DNA from: Chloroflexota bacterium
Lineage (GTDB): Bacteria; Chloroflexota; Dehalococcoidia; Dehalococcoidales; JAUYDJ01
DNA length: 5,962 bases
Assembly: GCA_030690025.1 (NCBI GenBank)
Contig: JAUYDJ010000073.1
Coordinates: 1 to 5,962 of the forward strand
Reading direction: 5' to 3'
The notes below the pieces were generated by a model that was given only the letters and a program-made list of their open reading frames with translations, ran no database searches and was not told the origin of the DNA. Position 1 is the stretch's first letter. Every line of letters begins with the position of its first letter. Positions 1 to 5,962 of this stretch are shown piece by piece. The position numbers and the translations under genes are program-made.

Positions 1-11
1 TGTCGAGCTGC
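1..11 (+). other. Lipobox and lipidation cysteine of the binding protein
   Basis: The first two bases (TG) are the end of a codon NTG, which can only encode Leu, Met or Val. It is followed by Ser (3-5), Ser (6-8) and Cys (9-11). Three of the four possible codons give a Leu or Val, so the motif most probably reads [L/V]-S-S-C, matching the consensus signal peptidase II lipobox. The following residues, A-K-P-A-P-A-K, look like a flexible tether. The hydrophobic part of the signal peptide lies outside the window, so the call is strong but indirect. Confidence 0.72.
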
Positions 12-989
12 GCCAAACCAGCACCGGCCAAGACTATTGAACTGAGATATGCCACTGAAGAGGTGCAGACACATGACCGCATGGTCAATATTGTGCTGCC
101 ACTACACAGAGCAATCGAAACGGCAACCAATGGCCGGCTAAAAATAACCGAGTACTTTAGTGAAAGCCTGATTGCCGCCCCGGATACCTATGACGGTATC
201 ATCCGCGGCGTGGTTGACTGGGGCGAGGCGGACACCCAGTATAATCCGGGCCGTTTTGACCTGACTGATGCCGCCGGCCTGCCCGGCTTCGGCCGTATTG
301 ACAACGGTGTCATCACCAATACCCTGTGGGACCTGTACAAGAAGTTCCCCGAGCTCCAGAAGCAATTCTCCGAAACCCACCTGCTCTACCTGTGGGCCAT
401 GAACAACGACTATATCTGGACTCAGAAACCCATCAAGACCATGGAGGACCTCAAGGGCATGAAAATCAGGGCCAATCCCGGCCCCGCTTTTGATGCCGTG
501 AAACTACTCGGCGCCGTGCCAGTAGAGGTCGGATTCAATGACATCTACCAGTCCATGGAGAAAAAGACCATAGACGGCTTTATCGTGGCTATTTCCGGCT
601 CTATGGCCGGCAAACTTTATGAAGTAGCTAAGAATGCTACCAACATCGCTACCGGCGCCTCCATTCAGGACTACGCAGCCATAAATATTGCCAAGTGGAA
701 TAGCCTGCCCGCGGACATCCAGAAAATAATCACCGACATGACCGGTGATGTTGCCGTGAAACAGTTTGCCACTCAGTTGGTAAGCATTAACGACAACTAT
801 CGCCAGAAGGCAGTAACATCCGGTGTCAACTTCATCACCCTCGACCCAACCGAGCTGGCCAGGTGGAACAAGGCCATGGCTCCAGTAGTGGGCAACTACG
901 TCGCTAAGATGAATGCCAAGGGTCTGCCGGGACAGGCGGTCGCCGACTACGCCGGGCAGCGCATCGCTTTCTGGGGGTCACAGAAGTAA
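3..989 (+). CDS. TRAP transporter substrate-binding lipoprotein, DctP family (5' end cut by window edge)
   Basis: This is the extracytoplasmic solute receptor of a TRAP transporter, which captures a small organic solute, usually a carboxylate, and delivers it to the permease encoded next. The frame is open from base 3 and reads S-S-C-A-K-P-A-P-A-K, then a first beta strand (IELRYATEE). The Cys at 9-11 looks like the lipidated first residue of the mature protein, so only the signal peptide and start codon are missing. A GTG at 63 is in frame but would remove the first strand, so it is not the start. The DctP core is clear: MEDLKGMKIRANPG (about 438-479) carries the Arg at 468-470 that in characterised family members pairs with the ligand carboxylate. 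It is followed by LGAVPVEV and a helix leading to TIDGFI, where many relatives have Gln or Glu two residues after Asp. The visible 328 residues match a full mature DctP domain. The ligand cannot be predicted. Confidence 0.93.
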   Translation, partial: SSCAKPAPAKTIELRYATEEVQTHDRMVNIVLPLHRAIETATNGRLKITEYFSESLIAAPDTYDGIIRGVVDWGEADTQYNPGRFDLTDAAGLPGFGRIDNGVITNTLWDLYKKFPELQKQFSETHLLYLWAMNNDYIWTQKPIKTMEDLKGMKIRANPGPAFDAVKLLGAVPVEVGFNDIYQSMEKKTIDGFIVAISGSMAGKLYEVAKNATNIATGASIQDYAAINIAKWNSLPADIQKIITDMTGDVAVKQFATQLVSINDNYRQKAVTSGVNFITLDPTELARWNKAMAPVVGNYVAKMNAKGLPGQAVADYAGQRIAFWGSQK

Positions 990-1003
990 AGACTTAGACT
1001 GAC

Positions 1004-1010
1004 GAGGGGG
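1004..1010 (+). promoter_or_regulatory. Ribosome binding site of the TRAP permease gene
   Basis: The purine run GAGGGGG ends 11 bases before the ATG at 1022, a slightly long but workable spacing. It lies in the 32-base gap after the binding-protein stop codon. There is no hairpin or promoter-like element in this gap, so the permease is most likely translated from the same transcript as the binding protein. Confidence 0.6.
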
Positions 1011-1021
1011 AAAAAGACTGC

Positions 1022-2914
1022 ATGGTTCAAAAGTTTCTCACGCGTATAGCCTCCAGTGCAGCCGAAGGTCTTAGTGTAGCAAGCGGGGTGGCGCTCATCG
1101 TCTTGATGCTTATCCTGACGGCGGACGCCACCCTCCGCTATCTCTTCAACGCGCCGGTTTACGGAGCGAGTGACATTGTTCGGTTTGCCTTTGTGGTGGT
1201 TGTCTTCGGCGGCATTGGCTATTGCGCCTTTAAGAAGGGACACGTTAGCATTGACGTGCTTTTCACCAGACTCAAGCCAACCGGGCAGGCAGTACTGACC
1301 TCTATCATCAGCGTAATCGTATTGATTCTGCTGGCACTCATAACCTGGCAGACCACGCTGCGGGCGGGCCGTTCACTGGCCGCCCAGGAAGTGACTGCCG
1401 CGCTACAGGTACCCTTTGCCCCCTTTATGTATGTCGTGGCTTTAGGCTGCGCTGTCTGGTGGTTGGTGGTCCTGGTCCAGTTGATAGCCTCGGTAAACCA
1501 GGTAAGGGAGTCCAAGAGCACTAAAGCCATGCTGACCGCGGTTCTGGGTAGCGTGGCGTCTGTACTGCTATGCGCCGTCCTTATCTTCCACTGGCTCCCG
1601 GTGCGGGCAAGCCCGATAGTCACTGGCATAGCTGGCTTTGCTCTGCTCATTGGGATATTCCTCACCAACATGAATGTTGGCTTTGCCATGATGCTGACTG
1701 GCTTCATGGGGCTGAGCTTTCTCACCAGTTTTGACATCGGGATTACGCCGCTGGGACAGGTGCCATTCACAGAAGGAAGCAGCTATGGATTCGCGGTAGT
1801 CCCCCTCTTCGTGCTTATGGGTGAGCTCATTTTCTATTCCAACATCGGGCAGGAGCTTTTCCACGCCGCTTACGCCTGGATAGGCCGGCTACGCGGTGGT
1901 CTAGCTTCAGCCACCGTGCTGGCCTGTACGGCCTTCGCCGCGGTGTCCGGTTCCACGGTAGCTACCGCCGTTACTATCGGTACGGTGGCCCTGCCCGAGA
2001 TGAAACGGTACAAGTACAACCCTGCCTTTGCCGCCGCGGTTACCGCAACCGGCGGCATTATCGGTACCATGATTCCACCCAGTCTGGCCTTCATGATTTA
2101 CGGCCTCATCGCCGAGGAGTCAATCGGCCGCCTTTTCATCGCCGGCATTATTCCTGGTTTGCTCATAGCCGTAGTGCTTATATCGACTATCACCATTATG
2201 TGCTACATCAATCCCAAACTGGGACCGGCCGCGCCGCCGGTAGCTATGCGGGAGAGACTCCTCTCGCTAAAGTCAATCTGGCCGATTCTCGTCCTCTTTA
2301 CACTGGTGATTGGCGGCCTTTACATGGGCATCTTTACCGCCACTGAAGCTGGCGGCATCGGTGCCTTTGGTGCGCTCATTGTGGGCCTGGCTATGAGACG
2401 CTTCAACTGGAAGAGCTTCAACGGTTCGCTCCGGGCGACTATAATAACGACCGGCATGGTCCTCCTATTATTGATTGGCGCCGCCATCTTCAGCCAGTTT
2501 GTCGCCATAAGCCGCTTGCCGACCGCTATGGCCGACTTCATTTCCGCGTCTACCTTACCGCCATTCATGATTATCATAGCCATCCTGGCAGTGTGGTTTG
2601 CCCTGAGCATAGTCATGACTGACTATGCCATCATGATTCTTATCACCCCTATTGTCTTGCCCACGGTGCTCGGTTTGGGCTACGACCCTATATGGTTCGG
2701 TGTTATACTGGTACTCCAGACTGAAATCGGCGCCATTTCACCCCCGGTAGCCATAAACATTTTCGCCATCGCGGGACTTGATAAAGAAATTCCAATGACC
2801 AGCATATACAAGGCTGTCTGGCCCTTTATCTATGCCTTGCTGGTTCTGACCGCTATACTCATTGCTTTCCCCCAGATTTCTTTATGGTTGCCTAACTTGA
2901 TGAAAGGGGCATAA
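1022..2914 (+). CDS. TRAP transporter permease, fused small (DctQ) and large (DctM) membrane subunits
   Basis: This 630-residue integral membrane protein is the permease of a TRAP transporter, which imports the solute delivered by the binding protein, normally with Na+ co-transport. Residues 1-165 are the DctQ domain: four hydrophobic segments (about 18-36, 52-70, 91-112, 132-157) and the family signature ADATLRYLFNAPVYGASDIV with a following KKGHVSID (71-78). Residues 197-630 are the DctM domain, with GFAVVPLFVLMGELIF (256-271), the AFAAVSGSTVATAV loop (304-317), GTMIPPSLAFMIYG (348-361), FTATEAGGIGAFGALIVG (438-455) and EIGAISPPVAINIFA (568-582). The stretch 169-190 is an extra hydrophobic segment joining the two, as in other fused QM permeases such as the Haemophilus sialic acid transporter. 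Conserved loops are intact and there is no frameshift. It follows the binding protein by 32 bases. Substrate specificity is set mainly by the binding protein and is unknown. Confidence 0.96.
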   Translation: MVQKFLTRIASSAAEGLSVASGVALIVLMLILTADATLRYLFNAPVYGASDIVRFAFVVVVFGGIGYCAFKKGHVSIDVLFTRLKPTGQAVLTSIISVIVLILLALITWQTTLRAGRSLAAQEVTAALQVPFAPFMYVVALGCAVWWLVVLVQLIASVNQVRESKSTKAMLTAVLGSVASVLLCAVLIFHWLPVRASPIVTGIAGFALLIGIFLTNMNVGFAMMLTGFMGLSFLTSFDIGITPLGQVPFTEGSSYGFAVVPLFVLMGELIFYSNIGQELFHAAYAWIGRLRGGLASATVLACTAFAAVSGSTVATAVTIGTVALPEMKRYKYNPAFAAAVTATGGIIGTMIPPSLAFMIYGLIAEESIGRLFIAGIIPGLLIAVVLISTITIMCYINPKLGPAAPPVAMRERLLSLKSIWPILVLFTLVIGGLYMGIFTATEAGGIGAFGALIVGLAMRRFNWKSFNGSLRATIITTGMVLLLLIGAAIFSQFVAISRLPTAMADFISASTLPPFMIIIAILAVWFALSIVMTDYAIMILITPIVLPTVLGLGYDPIWFGVILVLQTEIGAISPPVAINIFAIAGLDKEIPMTSIYKAVWPFIYALLVLTAILIAFPQISLWLPNLMKGA

Positions 2915-2992
2915 ACAACTTAAACTAGATAGATATAAGACGAGTTAGCTATAACTGGTCGGGTGTTGTGGTGTGCAAAAAGGAGGTCTTTA
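2915..2992 (+). other. Intergenic leader between transporter and hydroxylase genes
   Basis: This is the longest gap in the window (78 bases), and its first half is AT-rich compared with the surrounding genes. It contains a short perfect dyad, AGTTA-GCTA-TAACT (2943-2956), which also includes a TATAAC hexamer (2950-2955) resembling a -10 box. No convincing -35 box lies at the right distance, and the 5-bp AT-rich stem with no T-run is not a terminator. It may be an internal promoter or operator separating hydroxylase from transporter expression, or simply spacer. Confidence 0.25.
2981..2986 (+). promoter_or_regulatory. Strong Shine-Dalgarno that fixes the Mo-subunit start
   Basis: AGGAGG lies 6 bases before the ATG at 2993, the near-ideal spacing. 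It decides the start: an in-frame GTG at 2963 would extend the protein by ten residues, would place this Shine-Dalgarno inside the coding region, and has no comparable site of its own. The sequence from 2993 (MPYTQIGKSVPR) also matches the usual beginning of this enzyme family. Confidence 0.88.
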
Positions 2993-5272
2993 ATGCCATA
3001 CACACAAATTGGCAAGAGTGTCCCCAGGATAGAGTCGCGCGAAAAAGTTACTGGTGAAGCGGCCTACTCCTGCGATGTCAGGCTTCCCGGAATGCTCTGG
3101 GGCAAGTGCAAGAGAAGTCCGTATCCCTTTGCCCGGATTCTATCAATCGATATTAGCAAAGCGCTGAAAGTGCCGGGAGTCAGGACAGTGCTGACCGCCC
3201 ACAACTCCGGCCAGGGCCCCTTCGGGGAGTTTGTCACTGACCAGTACCCGTTTTGCGACCAGTACGCCTACTACGTGGGCGATGAGGTGGCCGCGGTGGC
3301 GGCGGTTGACGAAGACGCCGCCGAAGAAGCCGTTGACTTAATTGAAGTGGAATATGAGCAATTAACCCCCGTTTTTGACCCGGAAGAGGCGCTGAAACCG
3401 GGAGCGCCCGCCGTCCATCCCGAGCTTGAGTCCATCAAGCAGAACCTCATTCACCGCATTGATATTGAACGGGGCGAGGGCGAAGCTGCTTTCAAATATG
3501 CCGATGTCATACTCGATGAGCGGTTCACCACCCAACCCCAGCACCAGTGCTATATGCAGCCCCGCGACTGTGTCGCCGAATGGAGCGGAGACCGGCTTAC
3601 CCTGCGGGCAGTTACGCAGTCGCCGTTCCGCATGCGCCCGGGTATCGCCCGGGCCTGTGGTATTCCTGAAGACCACGTCAGAATGATTCCCATGGTGGTT
3701 GGCGGCGGCTTTGGCAACAACGCCGCCCGCATCTGGCCCATCGCCGGCCTGCTGGCCAGAAAAGCCGGCAAGCCGGTCAGAATCAACCTGACCCGGGAAG
3801 AAGATTTTATATCCGGCCGCCCCTTTGTTCCGGCCGTCATCTATATGAAGATGGGCTTCAAGAATGATGGGACCATCGTTGCCAAAAAAATGGACCTGAT
3901 TCTAAATGCTGGTGGCTATGTGGGCAGCTGCCTCGGCATCAGCACCGTAGCCTCGGGCCGCGCCGATAACATGTACCGCATGACCAACGTCAAGACCTCG
4001 AGCCGGCTGGTCTACACCAACAACGTGCCCTGCGGCGCTCTGCGCGGCTACGGCACCCAGCTGGCCACCTTCGGCATAGAGTCCATGATGGACATGGCCG
4101 CCGATAAGCTGGGCATGGACCCAACCGAGATTAGACTGAAGAACGCCAGCCAGAAGGGCGATACCACCGTCCACGGCTTTATCTTCAATAGCTGCGGGCT
4201 AAGCGATGCCATAAAGCGGGGGGCGAAAGAGTCAGGGTGGACGGAGAAGAGGAAACAAGGCGGCAAGTATCATGGTATTGGCATGGCCACCGGCATCCAC
4301 GTCTCCGGGGCACGTGTCATTCTCCCGGTGTTCGAAGGGTCGTCAGCTATTTGCCATATTGACTACCTGGGTAAGGTACGCATCATCTCCGGTGAGACTG
4401 ACATCGGGCAGGGGTCAAACACCATCTTTGCCCAGATAGCCGCCGAAGAACTGGGCGTAGACATTGACGACGTGAAGATTACTCCGGTGGACACCGATTT
4501 GTCCCCCTTTGCCAAGGGCTCTTTTGGCGACCGTGTCACCTCATACGGCGGCGCTGCCGTTAAGAAAGCCGCCGCCGCCGCCAAAGCGCAGCTGATTATC
4601 TACGCCGCCGAGGTCTTGAAGACCAGCCCCGATAAGCTGGAGCTGAGAGATAAGAAATTCTATGCCAAAGGTTCCACCGAAGCGCTGTCCTCACTCGAAC
4701 AGGTAGCCCGGCAGGTGGTCCTCAAGAGAGCAGGTATGCCCGTGATAGGAATCGGCGACTACTGCGTCCCCGAATGGGTCGTTGAGTCCGACGTGAAAAG
4801 CAAGTATTACGGCAACTACTCCATCGCCTACACTTTCCTCAGCCAGATTGCCGAGGTCGTCATTGACCCCGAGACTGGCAAGGTAGATGTCAAGAACGTG
4901 TGGAGCGTCGTCGACCTGGGCAAAGCTATCAATCCCAAGTCGTGCGAGGGGCAGGTGGAGGGTGGGGTGATGATGGGCCTGGGCTATGCGCTGAGTGAGG
5001 ACTATATCGTTAAAAACGGGACGCTGTTAAACTGCAACTTCACCGATTACAAGATTGCCACCACCGGCAACACCCCACCCATACACACCTATTTCCTGGA
5101 GACCATTGACCCGCATACGCCCTACGGGGCTAAGGCCGTTGGCGAAGCCATCGGTGACCCGACAGCTGCAGTAGTCGCTAACGCGGTGTTCCATGCCACC
5201 GGCGTACGCATCAAGGACCTGCCCATCACGCCGGAAAAGATACTTAAAGCTCTGAAAGAGAAAAAGGGATAA
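2993..5272 (+). CDS. Molybdenum hydroxylase (xanthine dehydrogenase family), molybdopterin-binding catalytic subunit
   Basis: This 759-residue protein is the large subunit of a three-subunit molybdenum hydroxylase, close in length to E. coli XdhA. Such subunits hold the molybdopterin cytosine dinucleotide cofactor and hydroxylate or dehydrogenate an aromatic, heterocyclic or aldehyde-like substrate, with electrons leaving through 2Fe-2S and FAD subunits. Residues 15-125 form the N-terminal hammerhead domain (GEAAYSCDVRLPG; YVGDEVAAVAA). The cofactor domains follow: GGGFG (237-241), CGALRGYGTQ (347-356, Arg351), GETDIGQGS (467-475), GSFGDRVTSYGG (509-520), GQVEGGVMMGLGYAL (653-667) and AVGEAIGDPTAA (715-726), where Glu718 is the probable catalytic base. 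The C-terminal DLPITPEKIL is typical. Oddities: Gln189 replaces the usual Glu in the H-x-x-(M/L)-E motif, and GGGFG is followed by NNA rather than the common GKE or NK. The AYxCSFR loop of form I CO dehydrogenase is absent. Substrate unknown; no reliable gene symbol. Confidence 0.95.
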   Translation: MPYTQIGKSVPRIESREKVTGEAAYSCDVRLPGMLWGKCKRSPYPFARILSIDISKALKVPGVRTVLTAHNSGQGPFGEFVTDQYPFCDQYAYYVGDEVAAVAAVDEDAAEEAVDLIEVEYEQLTPVFDPEEALKPGAPAVHPELESIKQNLIHRIDIERGEGEAAFKYADVILDERFTTQPQHQCYMQPRDCVAEWSGDRLTLRAVTQSPFRMRPGIARACGIPEDHVRMIPMVVGGGFGNNAARIWPIAGLLARKAGKPVRINLTREEDFISGRPFVPAVIYMKMGFKNDGTIVAKKMDLILNAGGYVGSCLGISTVASGRADNMYRMTNVKTSSRLVYTNNVPCGALRGYGTQLATFGIESMMDMAADKLGMDPTEIRLKNASQKGDTTVHGFIFNSCGLSDAIKRGAKESGWTEKRKQGGKYHGIGMATGIHVSGARVILPVFEGSSAICHIDYLGKVRIISGETDIGQGSNTIFAQIAAEELGVDIDDVKITPVDTDLSPFAKGSFGDRVTSYGGAAVKKAAAAAKAQLIIYAAEVLKTSPDKLELRDKKFYAKGSTEALSSLEQVARQVVLKRAGMPVIGIGDYCVPEWVVESDVKSKYYGNYSIAYTFLSQIAEVVIDPETGKVDVKNVWSVVDLGKAINPKSCEGQVEGGVMMGLGYALSEDYIVKNGTLLNCNFTDYKIATTGNTPPIHTYFLETIDPHTPYGAKAVGEAIGDPTAAVVANAVFHATGVRIKDLPITPEKILKALKEKKG

Positions 5273-5277
5273 GGGGG
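5271..5277 (+). promoter_or_regulatory. Ribosome binding site of the FAD subunit gene, overlapping the upstream stop codon
   Basis: AAGGGGG begins within the TAA stop codon of the Mo-subunit gene and ends 5 bases before the ATG at 5283. This overlap and the 10-base gap between genes point to co-transcription and probably translational coupling, as expected for subunits made in equal amounts. Confidence 0.7.
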
Positions 5278-5282
5278 ACAAA

Positions 5283-5962
5283 ATGCGATTTAACTACCTG
5301 GAACCAACCACCGTCAAAGAGGCCATCTCACTGCTGACCAAGTATGATGGCCGCGCCCGGATTATCGCCGGCGGCACCGATTTAATGGTGCAGATTAGAA
5401 ACAAGGCCTGTAGCCCGGAATACGTGGTCGATATCACCTATATCCCCGGCTTTGACTACATCAAGTTCGATAAGAAGCAGGGGCTTAAAATCGGGGCGCT
5501 CACTCCGGTGAGGGCCATTGAGCACTCGGAGGAGCTCACCCACACCTATCCCGTCCTCTGCCTGGCCGCCGGACTACTGGGCTCGGTGGCTATACGCAAC
5601 GTGGGCACCATCGGCGGCAACCTGTGCAATGCCGCGCCCTCCGCCGATAACGCCCCCTCCTTAATCGGGCTTTCGGCTAAGGCCAAAATCACCGGCCCCG
5701 ATGGCGAGCGAGTCGTCCCCCTGGAGGAGTTCTTCACCGGCCCGGGCAGCACCGTGCTCAAGACCGGTGAGCTACTGGCCGAAATCCAGGTGCCCGTGCC
5801 TGCCACCGGCACTAAAGGCGTCTATCTCAAGCACGGTCGCTCCGCCATCGACCTGGCCATCGTCGGGGTAGGCGTGGTCATGATTATGTCGGATGGCACC
5901 TGCCAGGACGCCAGGATTGTGCTGGGGGCAGTGGCACCCACACCCATGAGAGCCAAGAAGGC
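5283..5962 (+). CDS. Molybdenum hydroxylase FAD-binding subunit (3' end cut by window edge)
   Basis: This is the medium subunit of the same hydroxylase, which passes electrons from the 2Fe-2S centres through FAD to the acceptor. The frame is open from the ATG at 5283 to the right edge, giving 226 residues; relatives are usually about 280-300, so some 60-70 residues are missing. The first FAD motif is AGGTDLM (29-35) and the second is IRNVGTIGGNLCNAAPSAD (104-122), both intact. The PLEEFFTGPGSTVLKTGELL stretch and the closing LGAVAPTPMRAKKA mark the start of the C-terminal CO_deh_flav_C domain. There is no cysteine-rich insertion after the second FAD motif, so it lacks the 4Fe-4S cluster of 4-hydroxybenzoyl-CoA reductase beta subunits. 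The gene order, large then medium subunit, resembles E. coli xdhA-xdhB; a small 2Fe-2S subunit is expected just downstream but is not visible. Confidence 0.94.
   Translation, partial: MRFNYLEPTTVKEAISLLTKYDGRARIIAGGTDLMVQIRNKACSPEYVVDITYIPGFDYIKFDKKQGLKIGALTPVRAIEHSEELTHTYPVLCLAAGLLGSVAIRNVGTIGGNLCNAAPSADNAPSLIGLSAKAKITGPDGERVVPLEEFFTGPGSTVLKTGELLAEIQVPVPATGTKGVYLKHGRSAIDLAIVGVGVVMIMSDGTCQDARIVLGAVAPTPMRAKK

Noticed and set aside
63..65. GTG as start codon of the binding protein
   Set aside because: The frame stays open to base 3 with a lipidation cysteine and the first conserved beta strand upstream, so the GTG encodes an internal Val.
1219..1864. Reverse-strand open frames across the permease gene (for example 1219-1770 and 1568-1864)
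   Set aside because: They lie wholly opposite a strongly conserved membrane protein, show no recognisable domain, and are explained by GC-biased codon use of the forward gene.
2927..2955. Complete sigma-70 promoter using TATAAC at 2950-2955 as the -10 box
   Set aside because: The positions 16-18 bases upstream show no TTGACA-like hexamer, so the -10 resemblance alone is not enough.
2963..2992. GTG at 2963 as start of the Mo subunit
   Set aside because: It would place an ideal AGGAGG inside the gene; the ATG at 2993 has that site 6 bases upstream and gives the family-typical N-terminus.
4568..4582. Five GCC units in a row, a possible simple repeat
   Set aside because: It encodes a run of Ala in a helix (KKAAAAAKAQ) of the Mo subunit, a place where relatives are also Ala-rich; too short to be a meaningful repeat.
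3362..4584. Open frames in other frames and on the reverse strand across the Mo-subunit gene
   Set aside because: Low-complexity or Ser/Pro/Ala-rich translations with no family resemblance, entirely within an intact conserved gene.
2993..5272. Assignment as form I CO dehydrogenase (coxL)
   Set aside because: The diagnostic AYxCSFR loop is absent; the corresponding segment is CGALRGYG, and the gene order is large-medium rather than medium-small-large.

Overview
The window holds four genes, all on the + strand and closely spaced: the two components of a TRAP (tripartite ATP-independent periplasmic) transporter, followed by the first two subunits of a molybdenum hydroxylase of the xanthine dehydrogenase family. 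The first gene (substrate-binding protein) is cut by the left edge and the last (FAD subunit) by the right edge. Gaps between genes are 32, 78 and 10 bases, each gene has a purine-rich ribosome binding site, and I see no terminator-like hairpin, RNA gene, mobile element, CRISPR array or long repeat. The layout suggests one operon that continues on both sides.

Region by region: 1-989, a TRAP substrate-binding lipoprotein whose lipobox sits exactly at the left edge; 1022-2914, a fused DctQ-DctM membrane permease; 2915-2992, the widest gap, AT-rich and ending in a textbook Shine-Dalgarno; 2993-5272, the molybdopterin-binding catalytic subunit; 5283-5962, the N-terminal three quarters or so of the FAD-binding subunit. 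A small 2Fe-2S subunit would be expected next, beyond the window.

The apparent logic is uptake plus oxidation. The binding protein captures a small organic, probably carboxylate, solute outside the membrane; the QM permease imports it with a sodium gradient; and the Mo/FAD/Fe-S enzyme hydroxylates or dehydrogenates it or a derivative. This coupling is inferred from gene order only, and the substrate cannot be read from the sequence. The Mo subunit lacks the CoxL active-site loop of form I CO dehydrogenase and the purine-binding Glu position of classical xanthine dehydrogenase, and the FAD subunit lacks the 4Fe-4S insertion of 4-hydroxybenzoyl-CoA reductase, so the three best-known members are all disfavoured.

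Organism: a bacterium with moderately GC-rich DNA. The binding protein appears to be a lipoprotein (Cys, then an Ala/Pro/Lys-rich tether) rather than a freely periplasmic protein, which fits a monoderm lineage. My impression is an uncultured Chloroflexota (Dehalococcoidia-like) or a similar anaerobic sediment bacterium, but this rests on style and is not proven. I do not see a clearly undescribed system; the most interesting points are the transporter-hydroxylase pairing and the atypical active-site residues of the Mo subunit.
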